Shown here one piece after another: positions 1 through 8,644 of a stretch of DNA of 64,000 bases; position 1 is the first letter of the stretch, and each line of letters starts with the position of its first letter. The DNA lies in NCBI GenBank assembly GCA_902790675.1, contig CADASU010000001.1, positions 186,001-250,000 of the forward strand, read 5' to 3'. Position numbers and translations under genes: made by a program. This DNA is from Oscillospiraceae bacterium (lineage in GTDB: Bacteria; Bacillota; Clostridia; Oscillospirales; Ruminococcaceae). The notes under the pieces were generated by a model. It saw nothing but the letters and a program-made list of their open reading frames with translations, did not search any database and was not told the DNA's origin.

Positions 1-100
1 AAATTATAAAATGTATAAAATTATCAATTAAGCATATATAACTATTTTTAGTCTAACATAATTAATTATACACGCCATATATTGCAAAGCATATAAAATA

Positions 101-538
101 TTATAAAAATTTCTTAGACTCACAAACAGCTAGTTGATCACATCTCTCATTTTCCGGATGTCCCGAATGACCTTTAATCCATTCAAATTCAACCTGATGC
201 TTATCTAACAAGTCCAATAACTGCTTCCATAAATCAGCATTTAAAGCTTTATCCTTCTTATTTCTCATCCATCCATTAGCTTTCCACTTCTTTGCCCATC
301 CCTGAACCACTGCGTCAATAACATATTTAGAATCACTGTGTATAAAAACCTTACATGGTTCATTTAGCGCGTTAAGAGCAGATATAATGGCTAATAATTC
401 CATTCTATTATTAGTAGTTTGCCTTTCTCCGCCGCTCATTTCACGTTCATATTTTCCATATCTTAATATTGCACCCCATCCGCCTGGCCCTGGATTTCCG
501 CTGCAAGCTCCGTCACTATATATATCTACAGTTTTCAT
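101..538 (-). CDS. rnhA: Ribonuclease HI
   Basis: Cytosolic endonuclease that cuts the RNA strand of RNA-DNA hybrids, used in removing Okazaki primers and R-loops. The 145-residue protein matches the bacterial RNase HI family over its full length. The acidic catalytic set is present: Asp9 in [11 protein letters not shown], Glu47 in NNRMELLA, Asp69 in HSDSKYV and Asp134 in ENERCDQLA, with His124 in the flexible GHSGH loop. I chose the ATG at 538 because AAGGAG lies 7-8 bases upstream; a longer frame to 568 would add ten basic residues and has no ribosome site. It stands alone and convergent to nothing visible at the window edge. Confidence 0.96.
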   Translation of the reverse strand: MKTVDIYSDGACSGNPGPGGWGAILRYGKYEREMSGGERQTTNNRMELLAIISALNALNEPCKVFIHSDSKYVIDAVVQGWAKKWKANGWMRNKKDKALNADLWKQLLDLLDKHQVEFEWIKGHSGHPENERCDQLAVCESKKFL

Positions 539-646
539 AATAAATCTCCTTTTTATTTTAACCAACACAGCCGTTTAAATTATAAGATTTAGCATACCAG
601 ATTTATAAAAAACTTTCAACAGCATATTTGGCGTATTTGCTATAAC

Positions 647-677
647 AAAAAAGTAGCCAATCCAAAGATCGACTACT
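647..677 (-). terminator. Rho-independent terminator after the NlpC/P60 gene
   Basis: On the minus strand an 11-bp stem (AGTAGTCGATC with G-T pairs, three-base loop) is followed by CTACTTTTTTG. It lies about 30 bases after the stop codon of the NlpC/P60 gene and separates it from rnhA. Confidence 0.85.
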
Positions 678-705
678 AAATAAAACAATATGTATATGTA
701 TTCAA

Positions 706-1506
706 TTAATAGAACCTACCATAGCCTTTAATTTTCTGGCTAACACTTTCCCATAATCCGTGTTCAGCAATTGGACTACCTGGGGTATTAGCACCAACAG
801 CTCTTCCTCCACCAACATATACCTCAACATGGTTTACTTTTCCTCCAGTTGCCCAGAACACTAAATCACCAGGTTGAGGATTTGAAACATGTGTACAAGA
901 ACTATATAACATTGCAGCACTGTGATCAACACCAATACCAGCTGCTCTATATGCATATTGAGCTAAGCCTGAACAATCAAGCGATATTCCGCCTCTATTT
1001 GCCCCATAAGCAATTCCTATACATGAACGAGCTGCGTTCACTATAGCTTGTCCAATAGAAGAATTGCCTGATGCAGGCGGCGGACCACCAGCTGAATTGT
1101 TAGAACTTTTTGCTCTTTTATTTTCTCTACCCTTTTTAGGGTCTTGCGCTCTTCTGTTTTCTTCAGCCTTCCTATTTGCTTCAGCCTTCCTATTTGCTTC
1201 AGCTTTTCTAGCTTCCTCAGCAGCTTTAGCTTGTCTAGCCTCTTCAGCCTTCCTAGCCTCTTCAGCAACCCTTTCAGCCTCAGCTTTTCTAGCTTTTTCA
1301 GCCTCTTCAGCCTCACGCTTTTTCTGAATAGCTATGCCAACTTCACGTTTCACCTTATACACAACAGTTGAAACCTGATCAACATTAGAAACAGGAACCT
1401 CAACGTCATCAGCCGCCGAAACATCAACACTAAGTCCGACAAAACAACTAGTAGCTATAGCTGCAGATATTATTCCTGTTAAAACTTTTCCATTAAACTT
1501 CTTCAA
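706..1506 (-). CDS. Secreted NlpC/P60 peptidoglycan endopeptidase with Ala/Glu/Lys-rich linker
   Basis: Likely cell-wall hydrolase that cuts peptide stems of peptidoglycan outside the membrane. The protein has 266 residues: a signal peptide (about 1-31, ending VSA-A), a long charged low-complexity stretch (about 60-135) built of AEEARKAE and NRKAEA repeats and probably coiled-coil, a GP-rich hinge, then a C-terminal NlpC/P60 domain (about 150-266). Catalytic Cys178 in LDCSG and His226 in NHVEVYVG are present, with His249 or Asn240 as third residue. The start codon is TTG, supported by GGAGGTG ten bases upstream; no in-frame ATG precedes it. A WalR-like direct repeat lies upstream at 1615-1631. 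Function is well supported; exact bond specificity is not known. Confidence 0.9.
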   Translation of the reverse strand: MKKFNGKVLTGIISAAIATSCFVGLSVDVSAADDVEVPVSNVDQVSTVVYKVKREVGIAIQKKREAEEAEKARKAEAERVAEEARKAEEARQAKAAEEARKAEANRKAEANRKAEENRRAQDPKKGRENKRAKSSNNSAGGPPPASGNSSIGQAIVNAARSCIGIAYGANRGGISLDCSGLAQYAYRAAGIGVDHSAAMLYSSCTHVSNPQPGDLVFWATGGKVNHVEVYVGGGRAVGANTPGSPIAEHGLWESVSQKIKGYGRFY

Positions 1507-1886
1507 TCAACAACACACCTCCGCAATTATACATTGAAGTCAATGCAACAAATTTAATGTAAATATTACAACCCTGTAATACAACAATATTATAACAAAT
1601 TATTTACAATAAATTGTGAACATTTTGTAAACATTTTGCACGCTATTTTTGCCTTAAATATCGTGTTCTACTATTTATTAATTGTAATTGTTTTTTTATT
1701 TAACAACAAATTATTACTTTTTTTTACAATTTTCTTCCTACAAATATATAACAAAATATAAAAACATCTCTAATTTAAACAAAAATTAGAAATGTTTAAA
1801 AATTTAATATATACAAAAATTACAATTATTTTACAAACTTTAAAAATATTACAAATCTGTTCCTATCCACCAACTACAATTATATA
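1507..1886. other. AT-rich intergenic region with WalR-like direct repeat
   Basis: No gene is seen here. The stretch must carry the promoter of the NlpC/P60 gene but no clean -35/-10 pair was found. An 11-bp periodic direct repeat (TGTGAA-CATTT-TGTAAA-CATTT) lies at 1615-1636 on the plus strand and is close to the WalR/YycF consensus TGTWAH-N5-TGTWAH, one mismatch in the first half. Confidence 0.4.
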
Positions 1887-3338
1887 TTAATTCATCGGTC
1901 TATATCTGCTGCGAATAGTTTCTTCTTTAACAACCTCTCCATTTTTTCTAATAATCTTCTTTGCCACAGCAACACACCCATCTTTTCCACCTCTTGTTGA
2001 TTTGGGAATAGTAGACTCAATATACGACGTCATTTCAACATCAAAGTCTTCATTAGGGTTTTTCCTTCCCATAAAAGTAAATGTCAATGTATTATTAGTT
2101 ATTGTAGCCTTTATTTTTACAGGTGTTGATCTTGTGTTTTTAAATTTTAAATCAGTTCCTCCCGAATCAAACGCAGCATCCTGCCCAATTGGCGCGTAAA
2201 TAACCGTATAGGTATGATTATGCCTTTCAACTATATCCATGTTTGCCTTAACAGCTGCAATATATAACGTTGATGTAACCTGACAAATTCCTCCACCAGT
2301 TCCTAGCCTCTGCCCTTGAGGCGTATAAACAATAGCATCTTTATATCCTTGAGCTTTATTTCCTGGCCCAATAGTAGCAATTGCTGAAAACACTTCGCCT
2401 GGCGCAAGAACTGTGTTGTTTATTGCTTCAGCTGCTTTTCTGAGATTATGAGTTCTATTAACCTCTGATGATGAAAAATTAGAAGTATATGTTCCAATAA
2501 CATCCGGACAATCAGCATTATCGTGATCCATTTTTAATTGCGCAACAGTTACTTTAGGCTTTGTTATTTTAAGCGGTATTTTATATGTTCCATTCGTAGG
2601 ATCGGTTACTATATTTTTGGCTTCATCAACATCAAAGTCTATTCCATCAGATTCTTTTTCATATTTAAGCTTTCCATCACCACCAATATTGCCCGTAGCA
2701 TCTTTAGGATCACTCTTAACTTCTTCTCTTATTTTATCAACATTAATATTTATATCATCGTCTAAAATTTGCTCACCTTCAGCGCTTATTCTATTGAAAG
2801 ATAATATTTTCACGGAATTAACAATTCCATCTACTGCTTCCTGCTGATTTATCTGCTCACCCGGCATTCCAGAAGAAACTTCCAAACTGTCCTTAACCCT
2901 TTTATATGAACATTTTGCTGGATCTGTCTTAGTTTTCAAAGCAAATTCTTGAACTGCCTGCAATAATTTTTCACTATCATAATGTATATTTGGATTTACT
3001 GTTTCTCCATTTTTATAATTAGCTTTTTTGGCTGCATCAAAAACTTCTTTTCCAACATAATTAAAATCATATTCACTAGCTTTTAATTTTAAAATATTTC
3101 CTTTAAAATCAACTTCTAATTCACCATCTTCAAAAACTTTATTAATTTGATCATCTACTACTTTCTTAACATCTTCTTCCTTCATTCCAGCTAAACTAAC
3201 ACCCAAAAAAGTTGCCTCATTAGGCAAACAAGAATGTTGGTTAACAATTAAAAGCACACTAACTACTATTACTACTAATAAACAGCATACTCCTGAGATT
3301 GTTGAAATTAATATCGCTCTATTACTTAATTTCTTCAA
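1887..3338 (-). CDS. VanW-family membrane-anchored envelope protein
   Basis: Envelope protein of unknown biochemical role. The 483 residues show an N-terminal membrane anchor (about 8-33), an extracytoplasmic region resembling the YoaR/PGBD-like domains paired with VanW (about 40-270), the VanW domain (about 290-425, with APGEVFS, GGGICQVTSTLY and RHNHTYTV) and a C-terminal G5-like strand segment (433-480). The start is TTG at 3338 with GGAGTGGAG upstream. VanW was named from a vancomycin cluster but this family is widespread in Clostridia without resistance; no vanHAX genes occur nearby, so no resistance role is inferred. Confidence 0.85.
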   Translation of the reverse strand: MKKLSNRAILISTISGVCCLLVVIVVSVLLIVNQHSCLPNEATFLGVSLAGMKEEDVKKVVDDQINKVFEDGELEVDFKGNILKLKASEYDFNYVGKEVFDAAKKANYKNGETVNPNIHYDSEKLLQAVQEFALKTKTDPAKCSYKRVKDSLEVSSGMPGEQINQQEAVDGIVNSVKILSFNRISAEGEQILDDDININVDKIREEVKSDPKDATGNIGGDGKLKYEKESDGIDFDVDEAKNIVTDPTNGTYKIPLKITKPKVTVAQLKMDHDNADCPDVIGTYTSNFSSSEVNRTHNLRKAAEAINNTVLAPGEVFSAIATIGPGNKAQGYKDAIVYTPQGQRLGTGGGICQVTSTLYIAAVKANMDIVERHNHTYTVIYAPIGQDAAFDSGGTDLKFKNTRSTPVKIKATITNNTLTFTFMGRKNPNEDFDVEMTSYIESTIPKSTRGGKDGCVAVAKKIIRKNGEVVKEETIRSRYRPMN

Positions 3339-3805
3339 TTGTGCTCCACTCCTTCAATAAAAAATTACTTAAACGTCCAAAATAAAAAGTAATTATCAAA
3401 CCCGAAGAACATTATATCACAATTAATCTTGTAAAAAGTGAACAAAATATTAACAATTTAATTTAAAATATGTTACAAAAACACTTTTTGTTACAATTTT
3501 CTACAATATCAAGCATTTTTCACTGCTCCACATATATTTAATAATTTTTTTACAAATATATAATTTAATTATTCTTTTTGCTTTAAAAAAATTATAATAA
3601 GTATTATTAATTTTGAATAAAACACGAATATTTATACATTATTTAAAAGCCTAAAAATTCTACAATCATTTAACTTGACAAAATAAACTCAAAACTGCTA
3701 ATATTACTTTGTATTATAATAAATGATGTCACAAGAAGTTTTGATACCTAAACGCATCAGTATATATCAAACACAAACTTAATTAACAGATGGGAGGATT
3801 TTAAA
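3339..3805. other. Divergent intergenic region between vanW-like and adh genes
   Basis: AT-rich, no gene seen. It holds the promoter of the alcohol dehydrogenase gene (3675-3704) and, on the minus strand near 3415, a TGATATAAT extended -10-like sequence that may serve the VanW gene. Two TGTTACAA copies near 3471-3500 are noted without assigned role. Confidence 0.4.
3675..3704 (+). promoter_or_regulatory. Promoter of the alcohol dehydrogenase gene
   Basis: TTGACA, an 18-base spacer and TAATAT, about 100 bases before the start codon. A second TATAAT at 3715-3720 lacks a -35 element. Confidence 0.6.
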
Positions 3806-4975
3806 ATGAAAAGTTTTATTTACGATATTCCAACCAAGGTATATTTTGGTCCAAATCAAATTGAGCATAATTTATCTACAGAACTTAAAAAATTTGGTAA
3901 TAAAGTCCTATTAGTGTATGGCGGTGGATCTATTAAAAAAATTGGCCTATATGATAAAATTATTAGTGAGCTAAAAAATTCAAACATACAAGTGTTTGAA
4001 CTATCTGGCATAGAACCAAACCCCCGGCATACTTCTGTTAATAAAGGGGCTCAAATTTGTAAACAAGAAAATATAGATGTTATTTTAGCCGTGGGCGGTG
4101 GGTCTGTTATTGACGCCACTAAGTTTATGGCAGCTGGTCGATATTACGAAGGAGACACATGGGATTTTTTAATAGGTAAAGCCCAAATAACAAAAGCCCT
4201 CCCTATTGTTACTATATTAACTTTATCTGCAACAGGTTCTGAAATGGATGCTGGAGGCGTTATCACAAATACTCAAACAAAAGAAAAATTAGGCCGAATA
4301 CATCCCATTTTAAGGCCAAAAGTGTCTTTTCTAGATCCTACTAATACATATAGTGTTTCAAAATATCAAACTGCTTGTGGAAGCGCCGATATTTTATCTC
4401 ATATAATTGAAGTTTATTTTTGCACATATAATTCTATGTATATGTTAGACACTTTTATGGAAGGTTTAATGAAAACAGTAATAAAATATGCTCCAATTGC
4501 TATTACTCAGCCCGATAACTATGAAGCTAGAGCAAACCTTATGTGGGCTTCTTCCTGGGCTATTAACGGTCTTGTTGCTCAAGACAAAACGCATGCTTGG
4601 AGCTGCCATCCCATTGAACATGAACTATCTGCATTTTACGATATAACACACGGCTTGGGCTTAGCCATTTTAACTCCAAGATGGATGAAACATGTTCTCA
4701 GTAGCAATACTGTCGATAAATTTTATCAATTTGGAGTAAATGTTTTTGATATAGATAAAAATTTAGATAAAATGGAAGTTGCTAAAAAATCTATAGAAAA
4801 ATTAGAGTCCTTTTTATTTAAAGATTTAAATCTATCAAACAATTTATCCGAACTTAATATAGATAATTCTCACTTTGAAACTATGGCAGAAAGAGTAACT
4901 AAAGATGGTCCATTAAAAGGATTCATAGATTTAAGTAAAAACGATATAGTTGAAATATATAATGCATGTTTATAA
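3806..4975 (+). CDS. Iron-containing NAD(P)H alcohol dehydrogenase, YqhD/Bdh type
   Basis: Group III metal-dependent dehydrogenase that reduces aldehydes to alcohols, in clostridia usually butanol- or ethanol-forming or detoxifying. The 389-residue protein has the cofactor motif GGGS (97-100) and metal ligands Asp195, His199, His268 and His282 at the spacing of YqhD; the second conserved region HPIEHELSAFYD is intact. YqhD relatives prefer NADPH and bind zinc or iron, so the cofactor stays open. The start has GGGAGG nine bases upstream. The gene is monocistronic: own promoter, and a terminator directly after the stop. Confidence 0.92.
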   Translation: MKSFIYDIPTKVYFGPNQIEHNLSTELKKFGNKVLLVYGGGSIKKIGLYDKIISELKNSNIQVFELSGIEPNPRHTSVNKGAQICKQENIDVILAVGGGSVIDATKFMAAGRYYEGDTWDFLIGKAQITKALPIVTILTLSATGSEMDAGGVITNTQTKEKLGRIHPILRPKVSFLDPTNTYSVSKYQTACGSADILSHIIEVYFCTYNSMYMLDTFMEGLMKTVIKYAPIAITQPDNYEARANLMWASSWAINGLVAQDKTHAWSCHPIEHELSAFYDITHGLGLAILTPRWMKHVLSSNTVDKFYQFGVNVFDIDKNLDKMEVAKKSIEKLESFLFKDLNLSNNLSELNIDNSHFETMAERVTKDGPLKGFIDLSKNDIVEIYNACL

Positions 4976-4990
4976 AAAATATGTTAAAAA

Positions 4991-5026
4991 AATATCCTAA
5001 GGTTGTTTCCTCAGGATATTTTTTTT
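4991..5026. terminator. Terminator between convergent adh and queuosine transporter genes
   Basis: Stem ATATCCT-AAGG / CCT-AGGATAT with a six-base loop, followed by seven T on the plus strand and preceded by seven A, so it can work in both directions. It overlaps the last codons and stop (5011) of the convergent transporter gene. Confidence 0.8.
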
Positions 5027-5691
5027 GGTTCAAAAAACCATTTTTTAGATAAATATATAAAGGGTGTTCCCGATAACGAAATAATGATTTCTAAAACGCT
5101 AGCAACATTTGCAGCTGTGCACATAGTCATTATATCGTATATTCCAGAAAACGCCAAAAAAGTAAACAAATAATTCTGCAGGCAGCTTGAAATTATTGTA
5201 GACACATTATTTCTCAACCACAAAAATTTAGGAAATCTTTGCTTTATCTTTTTAAATATTTGTATATCCAATAAGCTACTTGCCAAATACATTAGCACAC
5301 TAACAATTCCTATTCTTATATTAACAGGAAATAGCGTCATCATGCTCTCCTGTCCAAAATCTACTTTACTAGGAACATATGGCAAAGCAAGAGCCATAAT
5401 TATCATAAATAAAACCTGCGAGGCTGCTCCAAGCATTGCGGCTTTCCTGCTGTCTTCATAGCCATACTTTTCACTCATAATATCAGAAGCTAAAAATATA
5501 GACCCAAACATCACATTTCCTAAATTAGTTGTAAATCCGAGCAAAGTAATGCTTTTACAGACCAATATATTAGCAACTATAGTTGACATACATATCCAAA
5601 TATATAAACCTTCCCGCTTAAAAATTCTCTCAACTAATATCAGCAAACTAAACGTAACAATAATATTTATAATACCTAAAATAATGTTCAT
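5011..5691 (-). CDS. yhhQ: Queuosine precursor transporter, YhhQ/Vut_1 family
   Basis: Integral membrane transporter for preQ0/preQ1 or queuine-like precursors used in tRNA queuosine modification. The 226-residue hydrophobic protein shows the family pattern: about six helices, the KSI-LLGFTTNLGNVMFGSIFLASD region (split here by description), DIMSEKYGYEDSRKAA after helix 3, and a C-terminal motif near NYLFTFLAF. The ATG at 5691 is preferred over the adjoining TTG at 5694; AGAGG lies 7 bases upstream. A preQ1-I-like aptamer sits immediately before the ribosome site, which independently supports the substrate. It lies 60 bases after the SDR gene on the same strand. Confidence 0.9.
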   Translation of the reverse strand: MNIILGIINIIVTFSLLILVERIFKREGLYIWICMSTIVANILVCKSITLLGFTTNLGNVMFGSIFLASDIMSEKYGYEDSRKAAMLGAASQVLFMIIMALALPYVPSKVDFGQESMMTLFPVNIRIGIVSVLMYLASSLLDIQIFKKIKQRFPKFLWLRNNVSTIISSCLQNYLFTFLAFSGIYDIMTMCTAANVASVLEIIISLSGTPFIYLSKKWFFEPKKIS

Positions 5692-5698
5692 CAATTTT

Positions 5699-5741
5699 CC
5701 TCTTTCCTTTTTTATACTAGGCGGCGTAGAAAAACTAGTAT
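5699..5741 (-). promoter_or_regulatory. Probable preQ1-I riboswitch
   Basis: On the minus strand a 7-bp stem (ATACTAG / CTAGTAT, arms 5735-5741 and 5714-5720) encloses a 14-base loop containing CTACGCC, followed by a tail TAAAAAAGG and then the ribosome site AGAGG. This is the preQ1 class I architecture: short stem, CUACxCC-type loop, A-rich tail whose GG can pair with loop CC. It lies directly before a queuosine precursor transporter gene, the known target class. Control would be translational, since the tail runs into the Shine-Dalgarno. Recognised by eye; no covariance search was run. Confidence 0.65.
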
Positions 5742-5751
5742 TTTTTTAATT

Positions 5752-6390
5752 CTACCAAATAAAATTCGATTTTAACTTTTCACCATTGTCAATTACTATA
5801 TCCTCTCCCGTCATACTTTTATTAACAACACTAACAAAATAAACAAAATCCGCAATTTCTTCAGGCTCTGCCCATTTATCTAGCAATGTTTCGTCTAAAA
5901 CTTGTCTATATAAATTTTCATCATTCAATATGTGTTCATTCAAATCGGTAATAACTCCTCCTGGAGATATTGAATTGGCCGTTGCTCCATATTTTGCAAC
6001 TCTTAAAGCAACATTTTTCATATATGTAACAACTCCACCTTTAGAAGCAGCATATTCAGGAAACTCTGAGCCAGTACTAGCACTGCTAGAGGCAATAAAA
6101 ACTATGCTTTTAATATTCGGCGTTATATATTTTTCAGTTACATTAATAGTCCCTTTAAGGTTAACATCTATTGTTTCTCCCTCTTGAATTCCAGCATTAT
6201 TAACTATTATATCAATATCTTTTAAATCGGGCAATTCTCCACATATATCTTGAACATAATGAATATATCTATCATTTGTTATTTGTGAATCTGCTATATC
6301 AAAACCAACTACATCAAAACCCTGTTCTAAAAATTTTAATGCAATCATTTTTCCTATTCCAAAACTACTTCCCGTAACCAAAACTTTCAT
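5752..6390 (-). CDS. Short-chain dehydrogenase/reductase
   Basis: Classical SDR oxidoreductase of unknown substrate. The 212-residue protein has the nucleotide motif TGxxxGIG (6-13), NNAG (64-67), the catalytic serine group around 101-104, Tyr113 and Lys117 (YAASK), and PGGV after the active site. It is 30-40 residues shorter than typical FabG, with a tight loop before helix D. The motif Asp31 after strand 2 (GFDIAD) suggests NAD(H) preference. Start ATG with GGGGGTTG upstream. It is on the same strand just before the queuosine transporter gene, but the riboswitch between them argues that any link is only transcriptional. Confidence 0.88.
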   Translation of the reverse strand: MKVLVTGSSFGIGKMIALKFLEQGFDVVGFDIADSQITNDRYIHYVQDICGELPDLKDIDIIVNNAGIQEGETIDVNLKGTINVTEKYITPNIKSIVFIASSSASTGSEFPEYAASKGGVVTYMKNVALRVAKYGATANSISPGGVITDLNEHILNDENLYRQVLDETLLDKWAEPEEIADFVYFVSVVNKSMTGEDIVIDNGEKLKSNFIW

Positions 6391-6587
6391 TAAAACAACC
6401 CCCTATGAAATATATCAAAATATTAATAATATTTCATATATCATAGTCTAAACAAAAATAAACACCAACTGGTATTGTAAATTAAAAATACAATAATGTC
6501 AATCTAATATTTTTATACTAAACTGAATATAAAAAACTCTAAGTGTAAATAATATATATTAATAAAACATTATTGGAGGATAATAGA

Positions 6588-7118
6588 ATGAAAGCCACCG
6601 GAATTGTTAGAAGAATAGATGATTTAGGTCGAATTGTAATACCAAAAGAAATTCGAAGAACAATGCATATTAGCGAAGGAGATCCATTAGAAATATATAC
6701 AAAATCCGAAGGAGAAATAATATTAAAAAAATACTCTCAAATGGGAGAACTGCGCCATATCGCCGAACAAAATGCAAATATCCTAAATAAAATAATTGGT
6801 ATACCCGTTATAATATGTGACCGAGACAATGTAATTGCTGTTTCCGGCATATCTAAACGCGAAACCATAAACAAGCCTATTTCATTAGAACTAAAAAATA
6901 TAATGCAAAAAAGACAAACATATACCATAAAAAAAGATAGCAAAATTTATCCTATACAAGAAATAAAAAATGACATATTAGTGTGCGCACCCATAATATC
7001 ATCTGGAGATTTAAACGGAGCAGTTTTGTTGCTTTCAACAAACTCCGCATTCGCAAGTGATATTCATATCAAAGTAGCACAGCTAACTGCCATGATTTTA
7101 TCTAAACAAATATCTTAA
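6588..7118 (+). CDS. spoVT: Stage V sporulation regulator SpoVT (AbrB family)
   Basis: DNA-binding regulator active in the forespore in Bacillus, where it tunes sigma-G genes and germination. The 176-residue protein has an N-terminal swapped-hairpin AbrB domain (MKATGIVRRIDDLGR, then IVIPKEIRRTM) and a C-terminal GAF-like domain (about 55-176), the length and layout of SpoVT (178 residues in B. subtilis). The ATG at 6588 has GGAGGATAATAG before it; an upstream in-frame TTG at 6573 overlaps that ribosome site and is rejected. It indicates a sporulating lineage. It converges with phoU. Confidence 0.92.
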   Translation: MKATGIVRRIDDLGRIVIPKEIRRTMHISEGDPLEIYTKSEGEIILKKYSQMGELRHIAEQNANILNKIIGIPVIICDRDNVIAVSGISKRETINKPISLELKNIMQKRQTYTIKKDSKIYPIQEIKNDILVCAPIISSGDLNGAVLLLSTNSAFASDIHIKVAQLTAMILSKQIS

Positions 7119-7162
7119 CAACCTTTAAAAATTTAAACACCAATTATTGCCTCAAACACAAT

Positions 7163-7801
7163 TTATATTCTAAATTTGCCAGTCATCTTATAGTGTATCC
7201 ATTCACAAATATTGGTTATATGATCTGCCATTCTCTCCAAGGCCCTACCCATAAGAATAAAGTTAATAGAATTTTCAACCCCTATAATGTCAATGTCTTT
7301 TATTATATTTCTTTTTAAATCTTCAAAAATTTGATCTGAAATAGAATCTTGATCGTTAACTTTTTTTATTTTTTCTTCATTTTGTTCCATATGTCCCTCA
7401 ATCATTCCAATAAACATTTGCTTAGCATTTTTTCCCAGCTTTATTATTTTCTTCATGCATTTACTATTATCATCCAATTTAATATCCAAAAAATGTTCAC
7501 AAACAGACGCACAATAATCTGATATTCTTTCTAAATCTGTTATCATCTTTAAAATAGACGTTATTTCCCTCAAATCACCCGCAACAGGTTGCTGCCTAAT
7601 TATTATATCAATACAAAATTCTTCTATTTCGAGTTCCCAATTGTCAACTAAATCATCGCTGTCTATTACCTCTTTAGCAAGCTTCCTATCACTATTTTTT
7701 AATGCCGTCAGCATCATATCTATATTATTTTTTATAGTCATATCCATGTTTAAAAGCATCTTATGTAGCTTATCTAGTTCCCCTTGAAATCTCTTTCTCA
7801 T
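7163..7801 (-). CDS. phoU: Phosphate transport regulator PhoU
   Basis: Cytosolic modulator of the Pst transporter and of the phosphate two-component system. The 212 residues form two PhoU helical-bundle repeats, each with the acidic metal-binding type motif (DLVDNWELEIEE in the first, DQDSISDQIFEDL region in the second; the family is ExxxD-like). Last gene of pstS-pstC-pstA-pstB-phoU, 39 bases after pstB. Start ATG with GAGGTG upstream. No clear T-tailed terminator follows before convergent spoVT. Confidence 0.95.
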   Translation of the reverse strand: MRKRFQGELDKLHKMLLNMDMTIKNNIDMMLTALKNSDRKLAKEVIDSDDLVDNWELEIEEFCIDIIIRQQPVAGDLREITSILKMITDLERISDYCASVCEHFLDIKLDDNSKCMKKIIKLGKNAKQMFIGMIEGHMEQNEEKIKKVNDQDSISDQIFEDLKRNIIKDIDIIGVENSINFILMGRALERMADHITNICEWIHYKMTGKFRI

Positions 7802-7840
7802 ATTAAAACAGCACCTCCACTTTTTTTATTACCCTTTGAT

Positions 7841-8608
7841 TTATCCAAATCTTCCTGTTATATAGTTCTCTGTTCTTTTGTCGGCTGGTTTTCTAAACAT
7901 ACTTTCCGTATCAGAATATTCTATTACTTCTCCCATCAAGAAAAACGCTGTTTTGTCCGCAATTCTGGTTGCTTGCTGCATATTATGGGTTACAACGATA
8001 ACAGTATATTTCTTGCGAAGCTCGGTCATTAAATCCTCTATTTTTAACGTAGATATAGGATCTAATGCCGATGTAGGCTCATCCATCAAAATAATGTCTG
8101 GCTCAATGGCCAAAGCCCTGGCAATACATAACCTTTGCTGTTGCCCTCCAGATAGCCCAAAAGCAGATTTTTTCAATTTGTCTTTTAAATCATCCCATAT
8201 TGCTGCACCCCTTAATGAACGCTCAACTATCTCCTCAAGTTTTTTCTTGTCTTTTACACCATGTATTCTCGGCCCATATGCAACATTATCAAAAATACTC
8301 ATAGGAAACGGATTTGGTGTTTGAAAAACCATGCCTGCACATTTCCTAAGCAGTGTTACATCTGTCCTAGGATCATATATATTTTCATCAGATATAAAAA
8401 CCTTTCCCTCTATTCTACAGTTGTCAACCAAATCATTCATTCTATTTATGCTTTTCAAACAAGTTGATTTGCCACATCCAGACGGCCCAATAAAAGCTGT
8501 TATTTCCTTTTCAGGAATTTTTAAATTTATGTTTTTAAGAGCATGATGTTCGCCATAAAAAAGATTTAAATTTTCAATAACAACCTTATTCTTTTTTTCT
8601 TTTTTCAA
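7841..8608 (-). CDS. pstB: Phosphate ABC transporter ATPase PstB
   Basis: ATP-hydrolysing subunit of the high-affinity phosphate importer, at the inner face of the membrane. The 255-residue protein has Walker [10 protein letters not shown] (41-49), signature LSGGQQQR, Walker [13 protein letters not shown] and the PstB-specific [11 protein letters not shown]. Start codon TTG at 8608 with GGAG upstream. It follows pstA by 36 bases in the same operon. Confidence 0.97.
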   Translation of the reverse strand: MKKEKKNKVVIENLNLFYGEHHALKNINLKIPEKEITAFIGPSGCGKSTCLKSINRMNDLVDNCRIEGKVFISDENIYDPRTDVTLLRKCAGMVFQTPNPFPMSIFDNVAYGPRIHGVKDKKKLEEIVERSLRGAAIWDDLKDKLKKSAFGLSGGQQQRLCIARALAIEPDIILMDEPTSALDPISTLKIEDLMTELRKKYTVIVVTHNMQQATRIADKTAFFLMGEVIEYSDTESMFRKPADKRTENYITGRFG

Positions 8609-8644
8609 AACATTTTTCTCCTATATATTCTTTTTAAATAAATT

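Noticed and set aside
1064..1371. Long overlapping frames on both strands across the Ala/Glu/Lys repeats of the NlpC/P60 gene
   Set aside because: They arise from the repetitive codons of the real gene; no ribosome sites and low-complexity products.
1887..3338. VanW plus Ddl read as vancomycin resistance
   Set aside because: No vanH, vanX or vanRS; the ligase has the DAKY loop of D-Ala-D-Ala enzymes; VanW proteins are common in sensitive Clostridia.
5714..5748. Plus-strand hairpin with T-run that looks like a rho-independent terminator
   Set aside because: No plus-strand gene ends here; the same bases on the minus strand form the preQ1-I-like aptamer before the transporter gene.
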